Assembly: GCA_025964405.1 (NCBI GenBank) | Contig: JAOPYW010000247.1 | Span: forward strand, 1-36,270 | Source: Thermoleophilia bacterium | Lineage (GTDB): Bacteria > Actinomycetota > Thermoleophilia > Gaiellales > SKUG01 | DNA length: 36,270 nt | Direction: 5' to 3' | Shown here: positions 22,057 through 29,636 of the stretch, one piece after another | How the letters are laid out: each line of letters begins with the position of its first letter | How positions within the stretch are numbered: position 1 is the stretch's first letter | Program-made: the position numbers and the translations under genes | The notes under the pieces: model-generated | Database searches by the model: none | What the model saw: only the letters and a program-made list of their open reading frames with translations | Told to the model about the DNA's origin: nothing

Positions 22057-23097
22057 ATGATCATGTCGCTCCGCGCACGCCTCGGCGCCCTGGCGGCGCT
22101 GCTCGTGCTCGGCGGCCTCGCGGTCGGCGGCATCGCTGCGTGGGTCATCGTCAGCGACGTCACCCACCGCGACGCGCGGGCGGCCGTGGTCGTCGGCACC
22201 GCAACCGTCGCCGTGCTGCTGGTGATCGGCGGCGTGCTGCTCGTGCACCGCCAGCTCGCGCCGTTCCTTCACCTCGTGCGCGCGTCGCGCGAGATCACCC
22301 AGGGCCGCCATCCCGACGAGGCCCTCGGGAGCATCCGCCTCGACGGCGAGCTCGCGGAGATCGCCGACGGCATGCGCACCCTCGCGCTGCGCCTGCGCGA
22401 GATCGACGCGACCGATCGCCGGTTCCTCATGTCGATCTCCCACGAGCTGCGCACGCCGCTCACCGCGATCACCGGGCACGCCCAGGCGATCGAGGACTTC
22501 GCCGACGAACCCGAGATGCGCGGCCAGTCGGTGCAGGTCATCCGCAAGGAGGCCGAGCGACTCGAGCGACTCGTCGAGGACATCGTCGACCTCGCGCGCC
22601 TGCGCTCCAACCGGTTCACGACCGTCACGGAGAGCGTCTACCTCGACGAACTCGGCGAACACCTGCTCGCGATCTTCGACGGCTCCTCGCCGGGTGCCGA
22701 GCCCGCGCCCGGCGCGGCGCGCGTCGACGTCGCGGGTGACTTCGAGCACGTGATGCTCCACTCCGACGGCCAACGCATCCTCCAGATCCTCCGCAACCTC
22801 GTCGGCAACGGGCTGCGGTACGCAGACACCACGGTCACGGTGACGGGTGAGCGAACGTCGGGCGGCCACGTGAAGCTGGCCGTCTTCAACGATGGGGAGC
22901 CGATCTCGGAGCTGCAGCGCGAGCGCATCTTCGAGCCGTTCGTCGGTACGAAGCGCGAGGGTGGCCTCGGCCTCGGGCTCGCGATCGGCCGCGAACTCGC
23001 CTGGGCCCTGGGCGGCAACCTGCGCTGCGTCGACCGCGTCGACGGCGCGGAGTTCGAGCTGCTGCTGCCGCTCGAGCCGCCGGATTTCGATCGCTGA
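22057..23097 (+). CDS. Sensor histidine kinase, partner of the OmpR-type regulator
   Basis: A 346-residue kinase. Two TM helices (about 9-32 and 42-64) enclose only a ten-residue external loop, so sensing through a large periplasmic domain is ruled out; it may sense membrane state or a partner. A HAMP-like linker is followed by HisKA with S-I-S-H129-E-L-R-T-P-L and HATPase_c with N-L-V-G-N251-G-L-R-Y, a G1 box N-D-G-E-P-I, and G-G-L-G-L-G-L-A-I-G. The G1 box has N-D-G-E-P instead of D-N-G-x-G, a variant found in other active kinases. The start is ATG 22057 or 22063; GGAG lies upstream. The next plus-strand gene begins after about 150 bases. Confidence 0.94.
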   Translation: MIMSLRARLGALAALLVLGGLAVGGIAAWVIVSDVTHRDARAAVVVGTATVAVLLVIGGVLLVHRQLAPFLHLVRASREITQGRHPDEALGSIRLDGELAEIADGMRTLALRLREIDATDRRFLMSISHELRTPLTAITGHAQAIEDFADEPEMRGQSVQVIRKEAERLERLVEDIVDLARLRSNRFTTVTESVYLDELGEHLLAIFDGSSPGAEPAPGAARVDVAGDFEHVMLHSDGQRILQILRNLVGNGLRYADTTVTVTGERTSGGHVKLAVFNDGEPISELQRERIFEPFVGTKREGGLGLGLAIGRELAWALGGNLRCVDRVDGAEFELLLPLEPPDFDR

Positions 23098-23117
23098 AAT
23101 CGACGTTGCTGCGTCAA

Positions 23118-23136
23118 GCGGCCGTTCCCTGGCCGC
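23118..23136 (+). terminator. Possible terminator after the histidine kinase
   Basis: GCGGCC (23118-23123) pairs with GGCCGC (23131-23136) across a 7-base loop and is followed by AATTCT. It lies 21 bases past the kinase stop. The stem is short, so confidence is modest. Confidence 0.45.
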
Positions 23137-23153
23137 AATTCTCGTCAAATCGC

Positions 23154-23182
23154 TTCACATCGCTGCGTCCCCGTCGTACGCT
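23154..23182 (+). promoter_or_regulatory. Candidate promoter for the secreted membrane-anchored protein
   Basis: TTCACA (23154-23159) and TACGCT (23177-23182) are separated by exactly 17 bases. They lie about 70 bases upstream of the likely TTG start at 23251. The hexamers match the housekeeping consensus at four positions each. Confidence 0.4.
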
Positions 23183-23250
23183 CGGGGAACACTGTAGTGG
23201 CTGCACCGTGCTCTGGTGCGCCCCCCCTGAAGTCGACCGAGGAGACGGAC

Positions 23251-23763
23251 TTGCCCGCACCGCTGCGCATCGCACGCCGCTCCGCCCTGCTCGCACTCGT
23301 CGTGGCCGTGGCCGCGCTCACGGCCCTCACCGGTTCGGCCTCGGCAGCCGCACCGGCACCCGACACGTCGGTGCTGACGATCTGTCCGGCCCTCGGCACG
23401 GCCCCGGTCACCACGCTGGCCGGCGAACGTGCGTGCGTGTCGAACGACTGCGCATCGATCGCCTTCGCCGCGACCGGCAGCACCAACGGCTGCACCGCCG
23501 ACACCGTGCAGCAGCAGTGGATCATGTCGTCGACGACCCACGACACGACACCCGCGACGCCCGGCCCGATCACCGGCTCGTTCGCGCGGGTGCTCCCTGC
23601 CGAGGCGACGACATCGGTGACGACGCTTGCCATCCGCGCACTGATCGGCGTGGGCGTGGGCGCCCTGCTCCTTGCCGCGGCACTCGCCTTCCGCACCCAG
23701 CGCACGCCGCGCACGGTCGGAACCGAACGCGCAGCGACACGTCAGCCAGCCGAAGTCACCTGA
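23251..23763 (+). CDS. Secreted, C-terminally anchored protein of unknown function
   Basis: A 170-residue protein beginning at a TTG (23251) with GAGGAG at a good distance. The in-frame GTG at 23197 would put 18 polar residues before the signal peptide and lacks such a site. The start P-L-R-I-A-R-R-S-A-L-L-A-L is a classical Sec signal peptide, cleaved near A-S-A-A-A. The mature part is Thr-rich and short, with four cysteines (T-I-C-P, R-A-C-V, D-C-A-S, N-G-C-T), probably two disulfides. One hydrophobic helix near the end (about 127-150) and a basic tail suggest membrane anchoring with the body outside. No family recognised. Convergent with HxlR. Confidence 0.75.
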   Translation: MPAPLRIARRSALLALVVAVAALTALTGSASAAAPAPDTSVLTICPALGTAPVTTLAGERACVSNDCASIAFAATGSTNGCTADTVQQQWIMSSTTHDTTPATPGPITGSFARVLPAEATTSVTTLAIRALIGVGVGALLLAAALAFRTQRTPRTVGTERAATRQPAEVT

Positions 23764-23779
23764 GCCTGAGGTCCACCGA

Positions 23780-23819
23780 GCCACGCCTCGGCCTGCGTGG
23801 TGTGTGCCGAGCGCGTGGC
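23780..23819. terminator. Terminator between the anchored protein and HxlR regulator
   Basis: GCCACGCCTCGGC (23780-23792) pairs with GCCGAGCGCGTGGC (23806-23819): 13 base pairs with a single bulged G. The right arm ends at the base before the minus-strand HxlR stop (23820). It fills almost the whole gap between the two convergent genes, so it probably terminates both. Confidence 0.7.
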
Positions 23820-24302
23820 CTAGCGTGTGGAGACGTCGCGCGGAGCGACGGGACCGCAGTCGGCACAGTGCCACGCGACCATGACGCCCGTGCCGCACTC
23901 GTCGTGCACGAGCCCCGGCATGCCATCACCGAGGTGACGTGAACCCCAGTCGGCGAGCACGCCGGCGACGCGCGCCAGCTCGGCGCCCGCGACCGACAGC
24001 CGGTAGTTCCACCGCACGGGTGCGTCGGAGTACTGGCTGCGCGTGATGATGCCGGCATCCTCGAGACGACGGAGGCGCTCGCTCAGCACCGTGCGCGCGA
24101 TCGGCTTGAGGGCCAGCGCCAGGTCGTTGAAGCGCTGCGCGCCCGTGGTGAGCTGCGCCACGACGGCGAGCGACCAGCGATCGCCGACGACCGCGAGGGC
24201 CTTGGCGAGCGGCAGCTCGGCGAACCCACGGATCGCGTCTGCAGCGGGTGCAGGTGCGTCGCTCGTGAGCGGTGCGGAGCCGGGTGCGGGAAGGGTCACC
24301 AT
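23820..24302 (-). CDS. HxlR-family winged-helix regulator with C-terminal Cys-rich tail
   Basis: A 160-residue regulator. After a Pro/Ala-rich leader, the HxlR wing-helix begins at K-A-L-A-V-V-G-D-R-W-S-L-A-V-V and continues through R-F-N-D-L, R-T-V-L-S-E-R-L-R-R-L-E-D-A-G-I-I and W-N-Y-R-L-S. The C-terminus contains H-D-E-C-G, W-H-C-A-D-C-G-P: one His and three Cys placed like a small zinc ribbon, as in other actinobacterial HxlR proteins with such a tail. HxlR proteins usually sense redox or electrophile stress; the Cys cluster is compatible with that. It follows lysR on the same strand after 31 bases. No Shine-Dalgarno is evident, so the start is less certain. Confidence 0.88.
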   Translation of the reverse strand: MVTLPAPGSAPLTSDAPAPAADAIRGFAELPLAKALAVVGDRWSLAVVAQLTTGAQRFNDLALALKPIARTVLSERLRRLEDAGIITRSQYSDAPVRWNYRLSVAGAELARVAGVLADWGSRHLGDGMPGLVHDECGTGVMVAWHCADCGPVAPRDVSTR

Positions 24303-24333
24303 GGGAGTAACCCTAGAACGGTCGTCGGACGCG

Positions 24334-25326
24334 TCAGGCCGACCGCAGCTCGCGACTACGGCGGATGAACTCGAGCAGCGCCTGCCCGCGCCGCGAGAGC
24401 CGCCGGTTCGTGCGATGCACGGCGTAGTAGCTCGACTCCGGCGCGAAGCCCGCGATGTCGAGCACCACGAGCGAACCGACCTCCAGCTGCACCCCGATCG
24501 ACTGCTGCCACACGCACCCGATGCCCCAGCCTGAGGCCACCGCGCTCTTCACGCTCTCCTGGTTGCCGAGCTCGGCCTGCACGTCGAAGTGGTTGAGCGT
24601 GAGCCCCCGCTGCGCGAGCTCGGTCTCGAACGTCGCGCGCAGGTTCGCGCCGGGCGACTGGGCCACGAATGCCTCGCCGCGCAGGTCGTCGAAGGCGAGG
24701 CCGACGCTCCCCGCCAGCGGATGCGTCGGTGCCGCCACGAGCACGAATCGGTCCTCCCACACCGGGTCGAACTGCAGCCCCGCGCGCGCCCAGGTGCCGC
24801 CGACGAACCCCAGTTCGAGGTCGTGCGCGAACACCTCGTCGACGATCGTCGCGGCACCCGACAGCCGCAGCTCCATGTGCACGTCGGGGTACTCCACGCG
24901 AAACCCGTGCAGGAGCGGCGGCAGCCAGTGCTCACCGAGACCCGGCGTCGCGCCGATGCGCAGGCGCCCCCCGACGTTCACGTTCATCTGTTCGAGATCG
25001 GCGTACAGCGCCGACTGCAGCCCGACGATCGAGCGCGCATAGCGTTCGAACACGGTTCCGGCGCGCGTGAGCTTGGCGCTCCGGCCGCGTCCGCGGTCGA
25101 GCAGGCGCGTGCCCAGGCGTTTCTCCAGCTCGTTGAGCTGGTGGGTGATGCCCGGCTGGCTCAGGCCGAGCGTGCGCGCCGCGGTCGAGAGCCGCCCGCC
25201 CGCGTCGACCACCGCGAGGAACGTGCCGAAGTGCTGCGGGTTGAGGGGGAGCTGCGCCTGCTGCGGCGCCGACTCCGGGCCCGGTGCGGGCAGCTCGGGC
25301 GAGGTCGCGTCGTCGGGCGTGCTCAT
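24334..25326 (-). CDS. LysR-family transcriptional regulator
   Basis: A 330-residue LTTR. A Pro/Ala-rich leader of about 28 residues precedes the winged helix: F-G-T-F-L-A-V-V-D-A-G-G-R-L-S-T-A-A-R-T-L-G-L-S-Q-P-G-I-T-H-Q-L. A linker helix follows, then the periplasmic-binding-like effector domain (G-G-R-L-R-I-G-A-T-P-G-L-G-E-H-W-L-P-P-L-L). Usual LTTRs are about 300 residues; the leader accounts for the extra length. The only ATG is at 25326. A T-N11-A dyad lies just upstream (25344-25364), suggesting autoregulation. No obvious metabolic target gene is divergent from it, so its regulon is not indicated by context. Confidence 0.94.
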   Translation of the reverse strand: MSTPDDATSPELPAPGPESAPQQAQLPLNPQHFGTFLAVVDAGGRLSTAARTLGLSQPGITHQLNELEKRLGTRLLDRGRGRSAKLTRAGTVFERYARSIVGLQSALYADLEQMNVNVGGRLRIGATPGLGEHWLPPLLHGFRVEYPDVHMELRLSGAATIVDEVFAHDLELGFVGGTWARAGLQFDPVWEDRFVLVAAPTHPLAGSVGLAFDDLRGEAFVAQSPGANLRATFETELAQRGLTLNHFDVQAELGNQESVKSAVASGWGIGCVWQQSIGVQLEVGSLVVLDIAGFAPESSYYAVHRTNRRLSRRGQALLEFIRRSRELRSA

Positions 25327-25343
25327 GCTGCCAGCATAGTCGA

Positions 25344-25364
25344 GGTATCAACGACTCGCATACC
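25344..25364 (-). promoter_or_regulatory. LTTR-type operator upstream of lysR
   Basis: GGTAT-N11-ATACC: a perfect 5-base dyad with the 11-base spacing and T...A ends of the LysR-regulator consensus (T-N11-A). It is 18 bases upstream of the lysR start codon and ends one base from the stop of the upstream ORF (25366). Autoregulation is the natural reading. Confidence 0.6.
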
Positions 25365-25365
25365 T

Positions 25366-25632
25366 TCAGGGGCGTGGCACCACGAGGTCGACGCTCACCG
25401 GGGCCAGCGACGCGATGAGCCCGCCGTCGTCGACGCACGCGGTCAGGCGCAGGGTCTGGCAGGCGTAGTCGTCCCAGTGCGCCGTCAGCTCCACCTCGAA
25501 CGACGCACCCGACGGGCCGATGGCGCCGACCCGCTGCGGGGTGAGGTAGTGCGCGACCAGCGAGTCGAACGGTTCGCGCGCGATGCCGTCGAGGATGCGC
25601 TCGGCGACGCTGCGGGCTTCGGCTCGGTGCAC
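25366..25632 (-). CDS. Small hypothetical protein; N-terminus uncertain, possible frameshift
   Basis: An 88-residue reading from a GTG at 25632: A-R-S-V-A-E-R-I-L-D-G-I-A-R-E-P-F-D-S-L-V-A-H-Y-L-T-P, then G-P-S-G-A-S-F-E-V-E-L-T-A-H-W-D-D, ending V-S-V-D-L-V-V-P-R-P. Third-position GC is high in this frame, supporting coding. There is no ribosome site at the GTG. In the neighbouring frame just upstream, an ATG at about 25682 encodes a protein-like start (A-L-P-D-D-W-I-H-P), so the true N-terminus may be joined by a frameshift near 25630, either real or a sequence error. No family recognised. Divergent from the trypsin-like gene; the gap 25633-25773 shows no clear promoter. Confidence 0.55.
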   Translation of the reverse strand: MHRAEARSVAERILDGIAREPFDSLVAHYLTPQRVGAIGPSGASFEVELTAHWDDYACQTLRLTACVDDGGLIASLAPVSVDLVVPRP

Positions 25633-25773
25633 GGGTGGATCCAGTCGTCGGGCAGCGCCGGGGCGGCAGCCAAACCGACCATGTGCCCGTCGTCTGCGGG
25701 AGTAGGCCCGGGGGCCGTGTGCGGTCGTTGCAAATGCGAAGTAATGGGACGACGCGGGAACAGTTTGGAGGGA

Positions 25774-27303
25774 ATGCACGTCGGGCAAACGAGCCGCATG
25801 CCTTCTGCTGCGCGCCGCTTCCCCCATGCCCTGCTCCTGCTCGTGATCGTGGGGTCGGCACTGCTGCTGACGCTCGCGCAGGCGCCGAGTGCGCCGGCCG
25901 CGACGGGCCGCGTCACGAACGGCGCGACCGTGACCGCCGAGGCCTACGCCGCGCGCTGGACGGCGATCGCAGCCCTCGTGGGATCGAGCGAGAAGGACGC
26001 GCGGCTCGGCCAGTTCTGCGGTGGCACGTTCGTGTCGGCGACCGAGGTCGTGACCGCAGCGCACTGCGTCTTCGACGACGAGGACGTGATCATCTTCCAG
26101 GACGGCGACCACGTCTCGTACTTCAACTTCACGTCGACCGGCGACCCGAAGGAGCTGCAGGTGCTCGGCGGCCGCCGCGTGCTGAGCGACGCCGACGGCG
26201 TGCGCCTCAACGTCTCGCACGTGCTCATCAATCCGCGCTACGACCCGCGCACGAGCCGCTACGACAGCGCCGTGATCGTGCTCAAGGATCCGGTGCCGAC
26301 CGGCAGCGGCATCACGTTCATGCCGCCGATCGAGGCGGGCAGCGACGCGGCGTGGGGCGCGGGCGGCGGCATCGCGGCCGGCGCGAACGGTCCGTTCATC
26401 GCGGGCTGGGGCTACCGTTGGCTGCCCAACCAGTCGTTCCTCTTCACGGGCGCGAACCACACGCCGACCCACCGCCCCAAGAACCCGAAGGTGCCGGCGT
26501 CATCGTCGAACGCACGCTCGGGCACTGCGGCCAAGGCCGCCCCGGCCGGCAAGTCGTCACGGAGCGTCGCCAACGGCCTCGAGGAAGCAGCGCTCCCCAT
26601 CGTCAGCGACCGCGCGTGTGACGTCGGCGGTGCCGGAGCGGGACTCGGCTACGGCCGCGACTTCGATCCGAGCACGATGGTCTGCGCGGGCACGCTCGAC
26701 ACGAGCGACGCGAACGACGAGGGCGCCGTCACCAACGGGGTCGACTCCTGCTACGGCGACAGCGGTGGTCCGCTGATGGTCACCACGGCCGCAGGCCCGC
26801 GGCTCGTCGGCATCGTCAGCTTCGGCGAGGGATGCGCGACGCGCGACACGTACGGGGTCTACACGCGCGTGGCGGCGATGCGCCCCTTCCTGGCCGGCAA
26901 CCACGGCATGCCGGTCGCGAACAAGAAGGCCCCGAAGGTGCTCGGCACGCCGTCGACGGGCTCGACGCTCCACTGCGCCAAGGGCACGTGGACGGGTGCG
27001 GGACCGATCCGCTACAGCTACCGCTGGGTGCGCTCGTTCGAGAACGACTCGAGCAACGACGAGTACGGCATCTACGAGCGTGTGCCCGGGAGCTACCTCG
27101 GCGGCAAGTACAAGGTGAAGTACGCCGATCGCGGTTCGCTCATCCGCTGCATCGTCATCGCGAAGGGCGCGTCGTCGACGAAGGCCGTCGTCTCCGCGTT
27201 CGCGAAGGTGCCGGGCCGCGTGCCCGGCGCGCCGGTGCCCTCCTCCAGCGAGGGAAGCGACGAGGGTGGCGAGGACTTCTCGCTCTCGACCTTCGGTCAC
27301 TGA
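25774..27303 (+). CDS. Secreted trypsin-like serine protease (S1) with C-terminal Ig-like domain
   Basis: A 509-residue protein; the ATG at 25774 has GGAGG directly upstream. A signal peptide (R-R-F-P-H-A-L-L-L-L-V-I-V) is cleaved near A-P-A-A-T. The catalytic triad is visible as H97 (T-A-A-H-C), D164 (Y-D-S-A-V-I-V-L) and S330 (G-D-S-G-G-P). D324, six residues before the serine, is at the chymotrypsin-189 position and predicts cleavage after Lys/Arg. An insertion of about 50 residues (216-265), rich in Asn/Pro/Ser/Lys, lies between the D and S motifs. Residues 385-480 form an Ig-like repeat (L-H-C-A-K-G-T-W, Y-R-W-V-R, I-R-C), and the tail is acidic. It probably acts outside the cell. Confidence 0.93.
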   Translation: MHVGQTSRMPSAARRFPHALLLLVIVGSALLLTLAQAPSAPAATGRVTNGATVTAEAYAARWTAIAALVGSSEKDARLGQFCGGTFVSATEVVTAAHCVFDDEDVIIFQDGDHVSYFNFTSTGDPKELQVLGGRRVLSDADGVRLNVSHVLINPRYDPRTSRYDSAVIVLKDPVPTGSGITFMPPIEAGSDAAWGAGGGIAAGANGPFIAGWGYRWLPNQSFLFTGANHTPTHRPKNPKVPASSSNARSGTAAKAAPAGKSSRSVANGLEEAALPIVSDRACDVGGAGAGLGYGRDFDPSTMVCAGTLDTSDANDEGAVTNGVDSCYGDSGGPLMVTTAAGPRLVGIVSFGEGCATRDTYGVYTRVAAMRPFLAGNHGMPVANKKAPKVLGTPSTGSTLHCAKGTWTGAGPIRYSYRWVRSFENDSSNDEYGIYERVPGSYLGGKYKVKYADRGSLIRCIVIAKGASSTKAVVSAFAKVPGRVPGAPVPSSSEGSDEGGEDFSLSTFGH

Positions 27304-27309
27304 GGGCAC

Positions 27310-27331
27310 GTGCGCGCCTGCGAGCGCGCAC
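27310..27331 (+). terminator. Terminator hairpin after the trypsin-like gene
   Basis: GTGCGCGC (27310-27317) pairs perfectly with GCGCGCAC (27324-27331) around a 6-base loop, seven bases after the stop codon. There is no T-run. The rest of the gap to 27402 contains an AT-richer patch near 27345-27362 and GTGGG-T-CCCAC (27383-27393) just before the next start. Confidence 0.55.
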
Positions 27332-27402
27332 ATGAGGGTGTCGGGTTGAACTAGGCAATTCGTCGTGTTCGCGCGGTCGGCGGTGGGTCCCACACTGGGC
27401 CC

Positions 27403-28308
27403 ATGACCACCTCGATCACACCCGGCAGCGCAGCCAGCACGCCGAGCCTGACGCCGCTCGCCACTGCCGCGAACACGGGCGGCGGCGCGACCGCGCCTCC
27501 GTCGCTGGCGACCGCGATCGCCGACCTGACGCAGGCGGTCTCCGCGCTCAGCGCCGCCGTGCAGGCGCTCGCCGGCGCGTCGCAGGTCGCAGGTGGCGGA
27601 CCGACCACGAACGCCGCAGGCGGGTGCAGTTGCGGATCTGGTGCGGCCGAGGGTGCCGCCGCCGGTGCAGCGAACGGTGTCACGGGTGGCGGCGCGACAG
27701 GTGCGCCATCCACCGTCCCCACGCAGGGATCGCCGAGCATCCCGGGAAGCACGACGCCGACGTCGCCCGCGACGCCCGCCCCGCCGGCAGCGGGCGCGCC
27801 GTCGTCGTCAGTGCGCGACAAGATCCTCGCCGCCGCGCGCGGCGAACTCGCCAAGAACGTGACCGAGGACGCCGGTGCCAACGAGGACCGCGCCGGCAAC
27901 ATCAAGAAGTACCGGGCCGCGGTGACCGGCGGCATCTGGGCCGACGGCCGCGGGCCCGAGGAGTGGTGCGCCGACTTCGCGTCGTGGGTCTGGAAGGACG
28001 CCGGCGCGGCCTTCGGGCCGAAGGGAACCGGCGAGGCCAACACCTCCAACATGATCCAGCAGGCCAAGGAGCTGGGGTCGTGGAAGACGAATGACCCGAA
28101 GCCCGGCGACATGGTGCTGTTCGACTGGGGCGGCGCACGCGGCACGCCCGACGAGGCGAGCGTGGTCGACCACGTCGCGATCGTCGACCGCGTCGAGAAC
28201 GGCACGGTGTACGTCATCGGCGGCAACCAGTCGGATGCGCTCACGGCGGTCGACTACGGCATCGACGACAAGCACATCCTCGGCTACGTGAACCCGCCGG
28301 GCGCCTGA
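27403..28308 (+). CDS. CHAP-domain peptidoglycan hydrolase without a signal peptide
   Basis: A 301-residue protein. The C-terminal CHAP domain (about 138-300) has the catalytic Cys in E-W-C189-A-D-F-A-S-W-V, the His in V-D-H257-V-A-I-V-D, and an Asn in G-G-N275-Q-S. CHAP enzymes cut peptidoglycan as amidases or endopeptidases. The N-terminus has no hydrophobic signal: residues 1-34 are Ser/Thr/Ala/Pro-rich. Residues 35-58 (L-A-T-A-I-A-D-L-T-Q-A-V) are followed by G-G-G-P-T-T-N, closely matching the N-terminal module of the M23 peptidase at 9706-10470. A Gly/Ala/Pro linker (71-137) contains two cysteines (C-S-C). How it reaches the cell wall is unclear. The ATG at 27403 has no clear Shine-Dalgarno. 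Confidence 0.9.
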   Translation: MTTSITPGSAASTPSLTPLATAANTGGGATAPPSLATAIADLTQAVSALSAAVQALAGASQVAGGGPTTNAAGGCSCGSGAAEGAAAGAANGVTGGGATGAPSTVPTQGSPSIPGSTTPTSPATPAPPAAGAPSSSVRDKILAAARGELAKNVTEDAGANEDRAGNIKKYRAAVTGGIWADGRGPEEWCADFASWVWKDAGAAFGPKGTGEANTSNMIQQAKELGSWKTNDPKPGDMVLFDWGGARGTPDEASVVDHVAIVDRVENGTVYVIGGNQSDALTAVDYGIDDKHILGYVNPPGA

Positions 28309-28330
28309 TGCGTCGACGCCGTCGAGCAGG

Positions 28331-28402
28331 TGTCCCAGGCAGGAGTCGAACCTGCGCGCACCGCTTAGGAGGCGGATGCTCTATCCACTGAGCTACTGGG
28401 AC
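28331..28402 (-). tRNA. tRNA-Arg (anticodon CCU)
   Basis: The minus strand folds as a full cloverleaf: acceptor GTCCCAG/CTGGGAC, a D-arm with AGCTC-AGTGGATA-GAGC, anticodon arm CCGC-CTCCTAA-GCGG with CCT at positions 34-36, and a T-arm with GGTTCGACTCC. The 3' CCA is not encoded (the sequence after the discriminator A is CCT). It reads AGG arginine codons. A short hairpin, TCGAC-gcc-GTCGA (28313-28325), follows at its 3' side. Confidence 0.96.
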
Positions 28403-28456
28403 CTGGGGCGATTGTACGCGGCGACGCGCGGAGCGGGCCACCTGTAGGATTGCCGG

Positions 28457-29635
28457 GTGGACTTCGTGATGCTCGATTCATCTGCGGCACTGGCCGAACT
28501 GTGCGACGAAGCACGTGCTTCCGGACGCCTCGGCCTCGACACGGAATTCCTCTGGGAACGCACGTACTCGCCGCAGATCTGCCTCGCGCAGGTGAACGTC
28601 AACGATCGCGTGTACCTCGCCGATCCGCTCGACGGAGTCGACCTGCAGCCGATCTCCGACCTCATCTCCGACCCCGACGTCGAAGTCGTGATGCACGCCC
28701 CGCACGCCGACCTCGTTGCGTTCGCGCTGCGCCACGGTGCGGAGCCGGTCAACACGTTCGACACGCAGGTCACCGCGGGCTTCACCGGCCTGAGTGCGGG
28801 CCTCGCCTACGAGAAGCTCGTCTACGAGGTCACCCGCCAGAAGGTGCAGCCGAGCGAGAGCTTCAGCGACTGGAGCCGGCGCCCGCTGCAGGACAAGCAG
28901 CTGCAGTACGCCGGCGAGGACGTCGAGCACCTCTTCAACATGCGCGACACGCTCGTCGCGAAGCTCCGCGACCTCGGTCGCGAGGAGTGGGCACGCGAGG
29001 AGCTGATGCGCCGGTTCGACGGCGTCGAGCACTTCATGACCGCGCCCGACGAGGCGTGGCGCAAGGTCGGTCGCCGCGGCAAGCTCGGCCCGAGTGACCT
29101 CGCCGTGCTGCGGGAGGTGGCCGCCTGGCGCGAGAACCTCGCACGCTCGCGCGACCTGCCCGTGGGGTGGGTCGCCAAGGATCCGACGATGATCGAGATC
29201 GCGCGCCGCCAGCCGGCGTCGCAGCGCGACCTCGTGCGCGTGCGCGGCGTCGACGGGTCGATGAAGGCCCGCGAACAGTCGGAGCTGCTCGCCGCGATCG
29301 AACGCGGGCGCAGCGCACCGCCGATCGTCGAGGAGGGGGCCCCGCCCGTGCGTGGCGTGCGCCGCCGCGTCGCCGTCGCCAAGGGGCTCGCGACCGCCCT
29401 GCTGCGCGCGCGCTGCGAGGCGGAGGAGATCGCCTCGGAACTCGTCGGCACGTCGAGCGACGTCGAGGAACTCATCGGCTGGATCGCCGGCGGCAAGGCG
29501 GAGGGCGACGCACCGTTCCTGCTGCGCGGGTGGCGGGAGCCGTTCGGGCTCGACCTCGTCGACCTCGTCGACGGACGCATCCAGCTCCAGCTCGTCGACG
29601 ACGACCCGTACCTGGTGATCCACCGGGTCGACTGA
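28457..29635 (+). CDS. rnd: Ribonuclease D (DEDDy 3'-5' exonuclease with HRDC domain)
   Basis: A 392-residue protein from a GTG start at 28457, with AGGA upstream. Exonuclease motifs: L-D28-T-E30-F (Exo I), H-A-P-H-A-D85-L (Exo II) and Y151-A-G-E-D155-V-E-H-L (Exo III, Y-x3-D, the DEDDy type). An HRDC nucleic-acid-binding domain follows at about 212-285 (L-G-P-S-D-L-A-V-L-R-E-V-A-A-W-R). A further C-terminal region of about 100 residues resembles a second helical HRDC-like part. It trims tRNA and other stable RNA 3' ends in the cytosol; a tRNA gene lies just upstream on the other strand. The DtxR-family gene starts one base after its stop, so the two are co-transcribed. Confidence 0.93.
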   Translation: MDFVMLDSSAALAELCDEARASGRLGLDTEFLWERTYSPQICLAQVNVNDRVYLADPLDGVDLQPISDLISDPDVEVVMHAPHADLVAFALRHGAEPVNTFDTQVTAGFTGLSAGLAYEKLVYEVTRQKVQPSESFSDWSRRPLQDKQLQYAGEDVEHLFNMRDTLVAKLRDLGREEWAREELMRRFDGVEHFMTAPDEAWRKVGRRGKLGPSDLAVLREVAAWRENLARSRDLPVGWVAKDPTMIEIARRQPASQRDLVRVRGVDGSMKAREQSELLAAIERGRSAPPIVEEGAPPVRGVRRRVAVAKGLATALLRARCEAEEIASELVGTSSDVEELIGWIAGGKAEGDAPFLLRGWREPFGLDLVDLVDGRIQLQLVDDDPYLVIHRVD

Positions 29636-29636
29636 C

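Noticed and set aside
20205..22199. A 664-codon minus-strand open frame
   Set aside because: It is antisense to the GT-C-like protein and the response regulator; no motifs of its own.
22907..22924. Histidine kinase G1 box N-D-G-E-P-I as a sign of an inactive kinase
   Set aside because: H129, N251 and the G2 box are intact, and N-x-G-x-P variants occur in active kinases.
28313..28325. Possible second small RNA next to tRNA-Arg
   Set aside because: It is only a 5-bp hairpin at the tRNA 3' side, better read as a processing or termination structure.
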